Notes: generated from the letters alone by a model not told the origin. A stretch of 64,000 bases of DNA from Vicingus serpentipes (GCF_007993035.1 NZ_VOOS01000004.1:124001-188000), one strand, 5' to 3'; positions 15,344 to 24,719 are shown, numbered from the stretch's first letter. Numbers and translations: made by a program.

Positions 15344-17188
15344 ATGTGTGGAATAGTTGCATACATTGGAGATAAGCAAGCTTATCCTATTTTAATAAAA
15401 GGACTTCAACGTCTTGAATACAGAGGTTATGACAGTTCTGGTGTAGCATTGTTAAGCAACAATGAAATACATCTTTATAAAAAGCAAGGTAAAGTTGTTG
15501 AGTTAGAGAATTTTGCTAACGGAAAGGATGTTAGTGGTAGTGTCGGCATTGGTCATACTAGGTGGGCAACACATGGTGCTCCCAATGATAAAAATGCTCA
15601 TCCTCATTATTCTGGATCAAATAAATTAGCAATTATCCATAACGGAATTATTGAAAACTACGCCTCTTTAAAAGCAGAAATGATTTCTAGAGGGCATGTC
15701 TTTGAAAGTGATACAGATACAGAAGTTTTAATTCACTTAATAGAAGATATTCAGGAAAAAACTAATGTTGATTTGGAAGAAGCTGTAAGAATTGCTTTAA
15801 ACGAAGTGATCGGTGCTTATGCAATCGTAATCATGTCTAAAGAAAATCCTGATTTATTAATTGCAGCTAAAAAAAGTAGCCCGTTAGTTATTGGATTAGG
15901 AGAAAAAGATGAATTTTTTATCGCTTCAGACGCTACACCAATTGTTGAATACACAAGAAATGTAGTTTACCTTAATGATGAAGAGATTGCTATTATGCAA
16001 AGAGGAGAAGATCTTCGTTTATTAAACATAAAAAATCAACAAAAAACACCATATATTCAAGAATTAGAAATGCAACTCGAGGCCATTGAAAAAGGTGGTT
16101 ACGATCATTTCATGATAAAAGAAATCTATGAACAACCTCAATCTATACGTAATAGTATGAGAGGAAGAATAGATTTAAATAAAGGAATTATTTCTCTTGG
16201 TGGAATTAGAGAATACGAACAAAAAATAATTAATGCTCAGCGAATTATTATTGTTGCTTGCGGTACTTCGTGGCATGCTGGCTTAGTTGGCGAATATTTA
16301 TTTGAAGACCTAGCAAGAATTCCTGTTGAAGTTGAATATGCGTCTGAATTTAGATATCGAAATCCCATTATAAATGAAAACGATGTAGTAATAGCAATTT
16401 CTCAGTCAGGAGAAACTGCTGATACTTTAGCGGCAATTAAATTAGCAAAAGAAAAAGGCGCTACAATAATTGGTATTTGTAATGTTGTAGGTTCAACCAT
16501 CTCTAGAGAAACTCATGCAGGGTCTTACACTCATGCTGGTCCAGAAATTGGAGTAGCTTCTACAAAAGCATTTACTGCTCAAGTAACCGTTTTGTCTTTA
16601 ATGGCATTATCAATTGCCCATAAAAAAGGAACATTATCAGAATCTAGATTTAGAGAATTGTTAGTGGAATTAGATAACATCCCAAACAAAGTAGCTCACA
16701 TGCTTGAGTCTGATAAAACAATAAAATATATTTCTGATATTTATAAAGACGCTCGCAACTTCTTATACTTGGGTAGAGGCTATAACTTCCCTGTAGCCTT
16801 AGAAGGAGCTCTTAAATTAAAAGAAATCTCTTACATTCATGCTGAAGGTTACCCTGCAGCAGAAATGAAACACGGACCAATAGCTTTAATCGATGAAGAA
16901 ATGCCTGTTGTAGTTATTGCTACGAAACACGGTAACTATGAAAAAGTAGTTAGCAATATTGAAGAGGTAAAAGCTAGAAATGGAAAAATAATTGCAATAG
17001 TTACTGAAGGAGATACCGCTGTTAAAGCCATTGCAGACCATGTTATTGAGGTTCCTGAAACAGAAGATGCATTAAGTCCTTTATTAACTTCTATTCCTTT
17101 GCAATTACTTTCTTATCATATTGCAGTAATGAGAGGTTGTAATGTTGATCAACCAAGAAATTTAGCAAAATCAGTAACTGTAGAGTAA
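15344..17188 (+). CDS. glmS: Glutamine-fructose-6-phosphate aminotransferase (isomerising)
   Basis: Makes glucosamine 6-phosphate, the first step to UDP-GlcNAc for peptidoglycan and lipopolysaccharide. The 614-aa protein has the N-terminal glutaminase domain with the catalytic cysteine right after Met (MCGIVAYIG) and two SIS sugar-isomerase domains (CGTSWHAG near 305, SQSGETADT near 352). It ends with the canonical C-terminus RNLAKSVTVE. The last gene of its unit, it ends directly against the convergent TM2-domain gene with no gap, so no separate terminator is present. Confidence 0.98.
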   Translation: MCGIVAYIGDKQAYPILIKGLQRLEYRGYDSSGVALLSNNEIHLYKKQGKVVELENFANGKDVSGSVGIGHTRWATHGAPNDKNAHPHYSGSNKLAIIHNGIIENYASLKAEMISRGHVFESDTDTEVLIHLIEDIQEKTNVDLEEAVRIALNEVIGAYAIVIMSKENPDLLIAAKKSSPLVIGLGEKDEFFIASDATPIVEYTRNVVYLNDEEIAIMQRGEDLRLLNIKNQQKTPYIQELEMQLEAIEKGGYDHFMIKEIYEQPQSIRNSMRGRIDLNKGIISLGGIREYEQKIINAQRIIIVACGTSWHAGLVGEYLFEDLARIPVEVEYASEFRYRNPIINENDVVIAISQSGETADTLAAIKLAKEKGATIIGICNVVGSTISRETHAGSYTHAGPEIGVASTKAFTAQVTVLSLMALSIAHKKGTLSESRFRELLVELDNIPNKVAHMLESDKTIKYISDIYKDARNFLYLGRGYNFPVALEGALKLKEISYIHAEGYPAAEMKHGPIALIDEEMPVVVIATKHGNYEKVVSNIEEVKARNGKIIAIVTEGDTAVKAIADHVIEVPETEDALSPLLTSIPLQLLSYHIAVMRGCNVDQPRNLAKSVTVE

Positions 17189-17569
17189 TTATTTAGTCCA
17201 CATCATAATTTTAGGATTTTCTTCGAAAGAAGAAATATCCTTTTTAAAAATAAGATGGGCTAAATCAACTAATGGTAGTATTCCAAAACCACCTAAAGTA
17301 ACAGCATATATTATTGGAGCACCTGGTCTTGTTCTTAAATAAACACGATGTCCTCCAAGAGGTCCGGTTAATATTGTGAATATTATGGCTTTTACTCTTA
17401 CATGTTTTCGTTCTGCTTTTTTATTAGGCTGAATGGAGTCGCCAGCATTAATTAATTCTTTGTTTTCAGCGAAAATAGTATCTTGAAAACTAAATTGTGT
17501 TTTTTCAGCTTTTGCAAAAAATACACTCGTGAAGAATAAAAAACAAAACGTTATTTTTTTGTACATCAA
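17189..17569 (-). CDS. TM2 domain-containing membrane protein
   Basis: A 126-aa protein with a signal-like N-terminus (MMYKKITFCFLFFTSVFFAKA), a charged linker and a C-terminal pair of membrane helices forming a TM2 domain: LGGHRVYLRTRPGAPIIY, then GGFGILPLVDLAHLIF. TM2 proteins have no single known role. It overlaps the stop of cysC by 4 bases, so it is translated from the same message, and it abuts the end of glmS on the other strand. Confidence 0.8.
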   Translation of the reverse strand: MMYKKITFCFLFFTSVFFAKAEKTQFSFQDTIFAENKELINAGDSIQPNKKAERKHVRVKAIIFTILTGPLGGHRVYLRTRPGAPIIYAVTLGGFGILPLVDLAHLIFKKDISSFEENPKIMMWTK

Positions 17570-18171
17570 ACTGATAAAATAGGTAATATTTTAGCAACAA
17601 CCTCATCTATAGTTTCATCTACCGTTTTCCCTTCTGTTTTTAAATCTAAAAAAGGATTAGTTGGTGCTTCAAAAGGAGCATCTAGTCCTGTAAAGTTTTT
17701 AATTTCTCCTGCTCTTGCTTTTTTATATAACCCTTTCACATCTCTTTGTTCGCAAACCTCAAAAGGTGTGTTAACAAAAATCTCTAAAAAATCTTCCTCT
17801 CCTATAATCTGTTTTGCCTTTTCTCTAATTTCAACTGTAGGGCTTACAAAGCAATTTATTGTAACTATTCCAGCGTTTAAGAACAATTTCGATACCTCAG
17901 CTATCCTTCTAATGTTTTCCGTCCTGTCTTCTTCGCTAAAGCCAAGATTATTATTGATTCCTGTTCTTACATTATCCCCATCTAAAATTTGAGTTAAAAT
18001 CCTTTTTTTGTTAAGCTCCCTTTCTAACCCAATAGCAATTGTGGTTTTACCAGACCCTGAAAGACCAGTAAACCAAATTACAATAGATTTTTGTTGAAGT
18101 AACGCTTCTTTATCTTTTCTTTGTAATATCCTATGAAAAACAGGATGTATATTATTTGAATTATTTTGCAT
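17566..18171 (-). CDS. cysC: Adenylylsulfate kinase
   Basis: Phosphorylates adenosine 5'-phosphosulfate to PAPS. The start is placed at the ATG at 18171 (201 aa), since the longer frame to 18225 would run through the promoter. The P-loop is GLSGSGKT (36-43), the substrate motif LDGDNVRTGIN is at about 61-71, and FVSPTVEIREKAK follows the mobile lid. It has no fused sulfurylase and no cysD or cysN neighbour in the window. The opposite strand carries DUF2061 and cysQ, so the locus as a whole handles PAPS and its by-product PAP. Confidence 0.95.
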   Translation of the reverse strand: MQNNSNNIHPVFHRILQRKDKEALLQQKSIVIWFTGLSGSGKTTIAIGLERELNKKRILTQILDGDNVRTGINNNLGFSEEDRTENIRRIAEVSKLFLNAGIVTINCFVSPTVEIREKAKQIIGEEDFLEIFVNTPFEVCEQRDVKGLYKKARAGEIKNFTGLDAPFEAPTNPFLDLKTEGKTVDETIDEVVAKILPILSV

Positions 18172-18179
18172 ATCAATAA

Positions 18180-18187
18180 CAAATTTA
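18180..18187 (-). promoter_or_regulatory. -7 box for cysC
   Basis: TAAATTTG on the minus strand matches TAnnTTTG. It ends 8 bases before the cysC ATG, so the transcript would have almost no leader. Confidence 0.55.
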
Positions 18188-18209
18188 ATAATTAAAACAA
18201 CGGAGTTAA

Positions 18210-19115
18210 ATGATTCCTTTTGCAAACATAAAAGATATTCCTAGTTTAAACCCAAACTATACGTTTGATTCTGAAATTAATGAATCAATTCAGCAAGTTT
18301 TAGTTTCTACTAGCCCTATTTCTGATAAAAAAAATGAATTAGCCTTAATTTTAAACCTAATAGATTTAACTTCATTAGAAGGTGCTGATACAACCTTAAA
18401 AATAGAAGGCATGTGTAATAAGGTTTTAGGGTTAGAAAAGTATAACAAAATACCTAATGTTGCTGCAATTTGTGTTTATCCAACTTTTGCTAAACTAGTT
18501 AGTCAAAAACTAAAGGGCACCAAAATTAACACAGCTTGTGTAGCGGGAGCTTTCCCTTCAGGACAATCAAGTCTTGATATTAAACTTAAAGAAATTGAAT
18601 GGGCAATAAATGAAGGGGCTACAGAAATTGATATGGTTATTTCTAGAGGAAAACTTTTAGAGGGGAAGTATCAAGAAGTGTTTGATGAAATTGTTGCTAT
18701 TAAAAAATGTTGTGGAGAAATTCACCTCAAAGTAATTATTGAAAGTGGTGAATTGCAAAGTCTAAAAAACATAAGAATTGCAAGCGATTTAGCAATGTAT
18801 GCCGGAGCTGATTTTATTAAAACCTCAACAGGTAAGATTAGTGAAGGAGCTACGTACAAATCTGTTTATGTAATGCTTAATGCTATAAAAGATTTTAATA
18901 AGGCAACCAGTAAAAAAATAGGAATGAAACCTGCCGGTGGTATTTCTGATATTGAAACAGCAATTAATTATTTAAAATTAATTGACAAAACAGTTGGGCA
19001 AGAATGGTTTGACAATCATTTATTCCGATTTGGAGCGAGTAGATTAGCTAACAACGTTTTAAATGAGTTATCCGTATTAGTTGATGAACCAACACTAAAA
19101 AACTATTTTAATTAA
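18210..19115 (+). CDS. deoC: Deoxyribose-phosphate aldolase
   Basis: Splits 2-deoxyribose 5-phosphate into glyceraldehyde 3-phosphate and acetaldehyde. The 301-aa class I aldolase has the Schiff-base lysine K204 (FIKTSTGK), the catalytic aspartate D141 (EIDMVIS) and K240 (MKPAGGI), matching the E. coli triad, plus about 45 extra N-terminal residues as in other Bacteroidota. It diverges from cysC. Its last base is the first base of the DUF2061 start codon, so the two are probably coupled. Confidence 0.95.
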   Translation: MIPFANIKDIPSLNPNYTFDSEINESIQQVLVSTSPISDKKNELALILNLIDLTSLEGADTTLKIEGMCNKVLGLEKYNKIPNVAAICVYPTFAKLVSQKLKGTKINTACVAGAFPSGQSSLDIKLKEIEWAINEGATEIDMVISRGKLLEGKYQEVFDEIVAIKKCCGEIHLKVIIESGELQSLKNIRIASDLAMYAGADFIKTSTGKISEGATYKSVYVMLNAIKDFNKATSKKIGMKPAGGISDIETAINYLKLIDKTVGQEWFDNHLFRFGASRLANNVLNELSVLVDEPTLKNYFN

Positions 19116-19552
19116 TGTCAGAAGACTTTTTAATAAAAAGGCATCTTGCTAAAACCATGACATGGCGTATAGTTGGTACAATTGACACCATGATTATTGG
19201 TTGGATTGTTTCTGGAGATCCTTTAGTTGGTCTATCAATAGGGGGTACAGAAGTTCTTACAAAAATGGTTTTATATTTTTTACATGAACGCGCATGGTTT
19301 AAATATGGTTATTCTAAAAAAACGCACGGAGCTAAAATGTCAAGAAAAAGACACCTTTTAAAAACTATTTCATGGAGAGTAATTGGAACTATTGACACCA
19401 TGCTTTTGGCTTGGTTAATTTCTGGAAACCCATTAATAGGTTTAAAAGTTGGAGGAATAGAGGTTATTACTAAAATGATACTTTATTATTTTCACGAAAG
19501 AGTTTGGTATAAATATGATTTTGGAATTGAAAAAGAAAAAAATAATGGATAG
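19115..19552 (+). CDS. Tandem DUF2061 membrane protein
   Basis: A 145-aa protein made of two similar DUF2061 units (about residues 8-68 and 78-138), each with the pattern KT(M/I)(T/S)WR(I/V)(V/I)GTIDT, a hydrophobic stretch, GG.EV.TKM and (F/H)ER.W(F/Y)KY. Each unit has about one to two membrane segments. DUF2061 genes often lie beside sulfate-assimilation genes, and here it sits between deoC and cysQ, with cysC divergent. A role in sulfur or PAP handling is plausible but unproven. Confidence 0.88.
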   Translation: MSEDFLIKRHLAKTMTWRIVGTIDTMIIGWIVSGDPLVGLSIGGTEVLTKMVLYFLHERAWFKYGYSKKTHGAKMSRKRHLLKTISWRVIGTIDTMLLAWLISGNPLIGLKVGGIEVITKMILYYFHERVWYKYDFGIEKEKNNG

Positions 19553-20339
19553 AAAAGACTTATTATTAAATGCAATTAACGCAGCGCTAGCTGGAGGAAA
19601 AGAAATATTAGATGTATACAACTCTGATTTTGCAATCGAGCACAAAGACGATAAGTCACCTTTAACTGAGGCTGATAAAAGAGCTCATTTAAAAATAGTT
19701 GAATTATTAGAATGTACTTCTATTCCTGTTTTAAGTGAAGAAGGGAAAAATATACCTTATGACGAACGAAAAAATTGGAGTCAATTTTGGATGGTAGATC
19801 CTTTAGATGGTACTAAAGAGTTTATAAAAAGAAATGGCGAATTTACTGTAAACATTGCCCTTATTGAAAACCAAGAATCAACAATGGGGGTGATTTATGT
19901 TCCAGTAACTGGTGAATTATATTTTTCAGATGAAAAAGCTTATAAAGCTGAAAACATGAGGTTAAAAGTTAAAAGTTTGGAAGAATTATTACAAAATGCT
20001 CAAATATTACCTTTGCCTCAAACTAGAAAGAATTATATCGTTGTCGGCAGTCGTTCACACATGAGTGAAGAAACAGAAACTTATATAAACGAACAAAAAG
20101 AATTACATAACGAAGTAGACATCCTTTCTAAAGGTAGTTCATTAAAATTGTGTATGGTTGCTGAAGGAGCTGCTGATAGTTATCCTCGTTTCGCTCCAAC
20201 AATGGAATGGGATACAGCTGCAGGTCAAGCAATCGTAAGAGGTTCTGGGGCTAATGTTATTAACTGGGAAACTCAAGAAACAATGCTATATAACAAAGAA
20301 AACCTATTAAATAGCTGGTTTTTAGTAAAAAGAGACTAA
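19545..20339 (+). CDS. cysQ: 3'(2'),5'-bisphosphate nucleotidase CysQ
   Basis: Hydrolyses PAP (3'-phosphoadenosine 5'-phosphate) to AMP, clearing the by-product of PAPS use. With the ATG at 19545 the protein has 264 aa and overlaps the DUF2061 gene by 8 bases. Inositol-monophosphatase-type metal motifs are present: E65-E66 (LSEEGK), DPLDGT (85-90) and the C-terminal WDTAAGQAIV. A longer frame from 19515 lies inside DUF2061 and is rejected. It ends with a 4-base overlap with the convergent thioesterase gene. Confidence 0.95.
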   Translation: MDRKDLLLNAINAALAGGKEILDVYNSDFAIEHKDDKSPLTEADKRAHLKIVELLECTSIPVLSEEGKNIPYDERKNWSQFWMVDPLDGTKEFIKRNGEFTVNIALIENQESTMGVIYVPVTGELYFSDEKAYKAENMRLKVKSLEELLQNAQILPLPQTRKNYIVVGSRSHMSEETETYINEQKELHNEVDILSKGSSLKLCMVAEGAADSYPRFAPTMEWDTAAGQAIVRGSGANVINWETQETMLYNKENLLNSWFLVKRD

Positions 20340-20848
20340 CTAAATAACTTTTTTAATTCCGTTGCCTCTTCTGGTTTCATTTTACCCGCTAAAATAAGGC
20401 TGAGCTGTCTTCTTCTTAGTGCTGCTTCATATCTGCTTTTTTCTTCTTCTGTTTCTGGGATTACTTCTGGAGCTTCTATAGGACTTCCCATTTGATCAAC
20501 TGCAACAAAAGTATAAATAGCATCATTACATTTTGTTTTAGCTCCAGTTCTATGGTCTTCCACAAAAACATCAATCACTACTTCCATCGATGAATTAAAA
20601 CATCTTGAAACTTTAGCTTCTAGTGTAATAATATCACCTAATTTAATTGGATGAGAAAAAGAAACATTATTAACAGCAGCAGTAACAACAATTCGATTAG
20701 AACAACGATGAGCTGATATTGCTGCACAGATATCTAACCAGTGCAACAATCTTCCTCCCATTAAATTTCCAAGGGTATTGGTGTCATTAGGTAGCACCAA
20801 TTCTGTCATTATTGCTTTTGTAGATTCTGCTGTTTTAGTTTTTGCCAT
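20336..20848 (-). CDS. Acyl-CoA thioesterase, hotdog fold
   Basis: A 170-aa protein of the YciA/BACH type acyl-CoA thioesterases. It shows the LPNDTNTLGNLMGGRLLHW segment (about 18-36), where the Asn/Asp and the GG.LLHWLD helix form the active site, and the VNNVSFSHPIKLGDII strand. It probably hydrolyses acyl-CoA in the cytoplasm; chain-length preference cannot be told. It has a 4-base overlap at the 3' end with cysQ on the other strand. Confidence 0.88.
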   Translation of the reverse strand: MAKTKTAESTKAIMTELVLPNDTNTLGNLMGGRLLHWLDICAAISAHRCSNRIVVTAAVNNVSFSHPIKLGDIITLEAKVSRCFNSSMEVVIDVFVEDHRTGAKTKCNDAIYTFVAVDQMGSPIEAPEVIPETEEEKSRYEAALRRRQLSLILAGKMKPEEATELKKLFS

Positions 20849-20874
20849 AATAAAAATCTTAGCTGCAAAGGTAA

Positions 20875-22140
20875 TTACAATTCATTTACAAAATCAGTAA
20901 GCAACCTGAAACAATCTTCAAATTTAGAAAGAGGTAAAGTTTTAGAAACATCATAAACATCATGGTAAGCTTTTATTCCTCCCAAAGTATATATAAATAT
21001 TGCTGGCACACCTTTTTCTGCGAACCAATAGTGATCACTATTAGCAGCTTTTCCTCTTATTTTTACTTGCTTCAAATAATTATTAGTAGAGTTAATCTCA
21101 ACCAACTTATCAAACTGAGGTTTGAATTCTGAACCATTAACCACTTGAATTCCTTCGTCTCCAGTTCCCATTATGTCAACATTTATCATAAAATTAATGC
21201 TAGCCAATGAGAAAGTTGGGTTTTCTACAAAGTGTTTAGAGCCAATAATTCCTGCTTCTTCGGCACCAAAAGCCATAAATACAATTGTTTTTTTAGGAAC
21301 TTCTTTATATGAGTAATAGTAAGCTAAATTTAATAACATTGCTATTCCGCTTGCATTATCGTTAGCTCCAGGAAAATAAACTTCACTTCCCATTTTTCCT
21401 AAATGGTCGTAATGAGCACTAAAAACAATAATAGAGTCCGGGAATTCAGCTCCAACAATTTTACCAATAACATTTTGAGAGGTATAGTTTGGAATAAATT
21501 CTTGATCAATTTCTATTGAAATTTTAGTTGCCGTTTTGTCAAAAGAATTCCTCAAGACTTTTAAAACAACATAATCTGAAACTATGGTTGAAAGATGGTG
21601 AGTTAACTTTGCTTCTTCTAAAAAAACAAGACCTGAAGCTAATATACCATTAGTTTTAATTATTGTAAACTCTTCTTTTTGAGTTGCATCTTTATCATCA
21701 ATAACAATAATTTTATCCTTAAAAAACCCTTGTTTTTTTAATTTGTAAAGCTTCTTTTTTGATGGTATAGTTGATTTATCATAATAAACCAGGTTAAAAA
21801 CACCTTTCGTTTTAACGGACTTAGGATCAACTAAATAGTCAACTCCTGCGATTAATTCTTTATCCTCTAACTTTACTTTTAAAGTGCTCGGAAAAGTATT
21901 TATTGAATAATTGAAAGGCTGAAAAAAAGACTGCGCAATAGGTTTGAGCCCTACTTTTAAAAATTCGTTAGCAATATAATCTGCTGCTTTTTTTTCGCCT
22001 TTATTTACAGCACCTCTTCCCGAAAAATAAGATGAAGTTAATGTGTCTATAACCTCTCTGGCGTATTCAATATTTTGTGAATTTAAATCAACCGAAAAAA
22101 CATAAACTAAAAAAATTAAACCTACAAGCTGCTTTTTCAA
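20875..22140 (-). CDS. M28 family zinc aminopeptidase
   Basis: A 421-aa exported metallopeptidase. A signal peptide (MKKQLVGLIFLVYVFSVDLNS) is followed by a PA-like insert and the M28 catalytic domain with SAHYDHLG (about 239-246), NDNASG (about 256-261) and AEEAGIIGSKHF (about 290-301), which supply the zinc ligands and the general base; further metal-site residues follow (DIMGTG, SDHYWF). It follows the coiled-coil gene at 22143 after 2 bases. It is likely an extracellular or periplasmic aminopeptidase. Confidence 0.92.
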   Translation of the reverse strand: MKKQLVGLIFLVYVFSVDLNSQNIEYAREVIDTLTSSYFSGRGAVNKGEKKAADYIANEFLKVGLKPIAQSFFQPFNYSINTFPSTLKVKLEDKELIAGVDYLVDPKSVKTKGVFNLVYYDKSTIPSKKKLYKLKKQGFFKDKIIVIDDKDATQKEEFTIIKTNGILASGLVFLEEAKLTHHLSTIVSDYVVLKVLRNSFDKTATKISIEIDQEFIPNYTSQNVIGKIVGAEFPDSIIVFSAHYDHLGKMGSEVYFPGANDNASGIAMLLNLAYYYSYKEVPKKTIVFMAFGAEEAGIIGSKHFVENPTFSLASINFMINVDIMGTGDEGIQVVNGSEFKPQFDKLVEINSTNNYLKQVKIRGKAANSDHYWFAEKGVPAIFIYTLGGIKAYHDVYDVSKTLPLSKFEDCFRLLTDFVNEL

Positions 22141-22142
22141 AA

Positions 22143-22802
22143 CTATAAAAATCTTCGTTGAACTTTATTTTGAAGCATCAATAAGTGCTCGTTTTCCAAA
22201 TCCCAATCATAGGTGGCTCCAAACTCATTTAATTTACCCATAGCTATTACTTCATTTTCACAGGCATCTAAAGTTTTTATGGCTTCATTAAAAAGCGTCA
22301 TGTCTTTATTAAATAATTCGTTGGCAAACAAATACCTATCATTTAATGAAAAAGCATCTTTTAATGACGCAATAGGGGTTTGAGAAAATTTATCACTAAC
22401 CGAATTCTGACCGTTCTCTTTTACTTCTTTAGCTTCCAATTTTTTAGCTTCTTCTGCTTCTTGAACAGGAATAACTTCCTTTTCTTCTTCTATTTTAATC
22501 GCCTCATCAATTAATTCAATCTGGACTTCTTCTGGTGCCTCAATTAACTCTTCAATTATTGCTTCTTTCTTTAGTTCTCTTTGTTCTTGTTGATAATTTC
22601 TTCTTTTATGGCTGGCCTGCTCCTCATTTAATTCAATTGCAAATTTCAAAACAGCGGCCAATTCCTGCAGTTTATTTATTTTTGATAGCATTACGCTTGC
22701 TTCTAACGAAGGAAAATAATCTTTGTCTGTAAATCTATCTGAGTGTTGATTAATCTTGTCTAATAGTTGGTTAAATTCTTTGCGCAGTTCTTGAATTTCC
22801 AT
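22143..22802 (-). CDS. Conserved hypothetical coiled-coil protein
   Basis: A 219-aa cytoplasmic protein: a helical N-terminal part (residues 1-85), a Glu/Lys/Ile-rich linker (about 86-140), and a conserved C-terminal part beginning SLKDAFSLNDRYLFANELF and ending EHLLMLQNKVQRRFL. The C-terminal pattern recurs in Bacteroidota hypothetical proteins. No signal peptide or catalytic motif is seen. It lies directly upstream of the M28 peptidase gene on the same strand and is divergent from tdk. Confidence 0.75.
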   Translation of the reverse strand: MEIQELRKEFNQLLDKINQHSDRFTDKDYFPSLEASVMLSKINKLQELAAVLKFAIELNEEQASHKRRNYQQEQRELKKEAIIEELIEAPEEVQIELIDEAIKIEEEKEVIPVQEAEEAKKLEAKEVKENGQNSVSDKFSQTPIASLKDAFSLNDRYLFANELFNKDMTLFNEAIKTLDACENEVIAMGKLNEFGATYDWDLENEHLLMLQNKVQRRFL

Positions 22803-22883
22803 AACTTCGAATTGTTTTATAATGAACCATAAAGTTAATCAAAATCTAGCTCTAACAAACTTAATTAAACAACTAATAAAAGC

Positions 22884-23462
22884 ATGTTTTTAGAAAACAA
22901 TATAAACACTACAAACAAAAAAGGATGGATAGAGGTTGTTTGTGGCTCAATGTTTTCAGGTAAAACAGAAGAACTTATTAGGAGAATGAAGAGAGCTCAA
23001 TTTGCAAAACAAAAAGTTGAAATTTTTAAACCTGAGATTGATATTCGATATGATGAAGAAAAAGTAGTGTCACATGATGCTAATGAAATTCATTCAACTC
23101 CAGTGCCATCATCTTCAAATATTTTATTGTTGGCAAATAACGTTGATGTTGTTGGTATTGATGAAGCTCAATTTTTTGATGATGAATTAGTTAATGTATG
23201 CAATCAATTAGCAAATAGTGGCGTTAGAGTTATTGTTGCCGGTTTAGATATGGATTTTAAAGGAAAGCCTTTTGGACCTATGCCCAAAATCATGGCTTGT
23301 GCTGAATATGTTACTAAAGTTCATGCTATTTGTATGAAATGTGGCGATTTAGCAAATCATTCATTCCGGTTTTCAGAAAATGAAAAACTAGTTGAGCTAG
23401 GTGAAACAGAAGCTTATGAACCGCTATGCCGAAAATGTTTTTATACTCACTCAAAAAAATAA
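22884..23462 (+). CDS. tdk: Thymidine kinase
   Basis: Salvages thymidine to dTMP using ATP. The 192-aa type II enzyme has the P-loop GSMFSGKT (21-28), Walker [11 protein letters not shown] (about 91-100) and paired zinc cysteines (CMKCGD and CRKCF). The frame after its TAA stop stays open and reads as alanine racemase N-terminal sequence (see alr), so the two genes share one frame. Confidence 0.96.
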   Translation: MFLENNINTTNKKGWIEVVCGSMFSGKTEELIRRMKRAQFAKQKVEIFKPEIDIRYDEEKVVSHDANEIHSTPVPSSSNILLLANNVDVVGIDEAQFFDDELVNVCNQLANSGVRVIVAGLDMDFKGKPFGPMPKIMACAEYVTKVHAICMKCGDLANHSFRFSENEKLVELGETEAYEPLCRKCFYTHSKK

Positions 23463-23507
23463 GCCCCGATTAAAGAATTAATTTACGATACCACCCTAGA
23501 AATCAAC

Positions 23508-24593
23508 ATGAGGAATTTAGAATCGAATCTAAATTACTTTAAGTCGCTATTGCAGCCTTCAACCAAAATAATGGTAATGGTTAAAGCTTACTCTTATGGT
23601 ATGGGAACTTTTGAGATTGCCAACTTATTAGAGAAAAACAATGTTGATTATTTAGGTGTTGCAAATACTTTTGAAGGAGCTGAACTTAGAAATGTTGGGA
23701 TAGGTTTACCTATCATGGTAATGAACCCAGAAGTTGAAAGTTTTGACTTAGTAATTAAACATCAGTTAAATCCTGTTATTTTCTCATTAAAATCACTTAA
23801 TGTATTTTTAAAATATATTGAAACCAACCAACATTTATTGCCAATTAAGCCCTATCCTATTAATATTAAAATAGAAACTGGAATGAATCGTTTGGGATTT
23901 AATATTCGTGACCTCGAAAAAGTTGCTGAAGAAATAAAATCACACCCATTAGTTTTTGTAGAGAGTGTATTTTCACATCTTTCTGCAGCAGATGAGTCTC
24001 AATTTGATGATTTTACTAATCAACAAATACAATTGTTTCATCAATCTGCTAAAAAATTCTGCTCAACTTTTGATTACCCTATATTAAAGCACCTCCTAAA
24101 TTCTCATGGAATTGTTCGTTTTAATAATGCTCAATTTGATATGGTAAGGTTAGGAATTGGTATTTATGGTTTCTCATCTGATAAAGAGACTCAACAAAAT
24201 TTATTGCCAGTAAGTACGTTAACCTCTAAAATTTCTCAATTTAAAACCATACCTAAAGGAGATACAGTAGGTTATGGAAGGGCTGGTAAAGCAACAAAAG
24301 AATTGTCTATTGCCACCATACCATTAGGTTATGCTGATGGTTTAAACCGAAGATTAAGTAACGGAAATTGGAGTATGATGGTTAATGGCAAAAAAGCTCC
24401 AATAATTGGTAACATTTGTATGGACATGCTAATGCTTGATGTAACAGGAATTGAATGTAAGGCAGGCGACAATGTAGTTGTTTTCGGAAAGGACAACACT
24501 ATTGTTGAAATGGCTGAAAAATTAGAGACAATTCCTTACGAGATTTTAACAACAATATCCCCTAGAGTAAATAGAATTTTTTCTTATAATTAG
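23508..24593 (+). CDS. alr: Alanine racemase
   Basis: PLP enzyme that interconverts L- and D-alanine for peptidoglycan. From the first ATG it has 361 aa with the PLP lysine at K26 (VMVKAYSYG), earlier than the usual 35-40, and the tyrosine motif GYGRAGK near 255. The 15 codons before the ATG (23463-23507) are open and read IKELIYDTTLEINM, which looks like the missing first strand of the barrel. They contain no ATG, GTG or TTG and begin immediately after the tdk stop. The real start may be the ATT at 23469 or the ATG at 23508. In many Bacteroidota Alr is fused to MurF; here it is separate. Confidence 0.92.
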   Translation: MRNLESNLNYFKSLLQPSTKIMVMVKAYSYGMGTFEIANLLEKNNVDYLGVANTFEGAELRNVGIGLPIMVMNPEVESFDLVIKHQLNPVIFSLKSLNVFLKYIETNQHLLPIKPYPINIKIETGMNRLGFNIRDLEKVAEEIKSHPLVFVESVFSHLSAADESQFDDFTNQQIQLFHQSAKKFCSTFDYPILKHLLNSHGIVRFNNAQFDMVRLGIGIYGFSSDKETQQNLLPVSTLTSKISQFKTIPKGDTVGYGRAGKATKELSIATIPLGYADGLNRRLSNGNWSMMVNGKKAPIIGNICMDMLMLDVTGIECKAGDNVVVFGKDNTIVEMAEKLETIPYEILTTISPRVNRIFSYN

Positions 24594-24648
24594 ACTACAT
24601 TAAATAGCTACTCGTCTAATTCTCATCTTATTTCTTTATAGAATGGTT

Positions 24649-24656
24649 TATATTTG
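24649..24656 (+). promoter_or_regulatory. -7 box upstream of the T9SS-exported protein gene
   Basis: TATATTTG matches TAnnTTTG. It gives a leader of about 58 bases before the ATG at 24720. No -33 TTG is visible. Confidence 0.5.
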
Positions 24657-24719
24657 ATTATAGATTTAACAATCTAATAATTCGAATTAAACTAAATTAT
24701 CAATATAAAATTTTATCCT

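Noticed and set aside
15338-15344. glmS ribozyme in front of glmS
   Set aside because: Only 5 bases separate the DUF4270 stop from glmS, so there is no room for the ribozyme.
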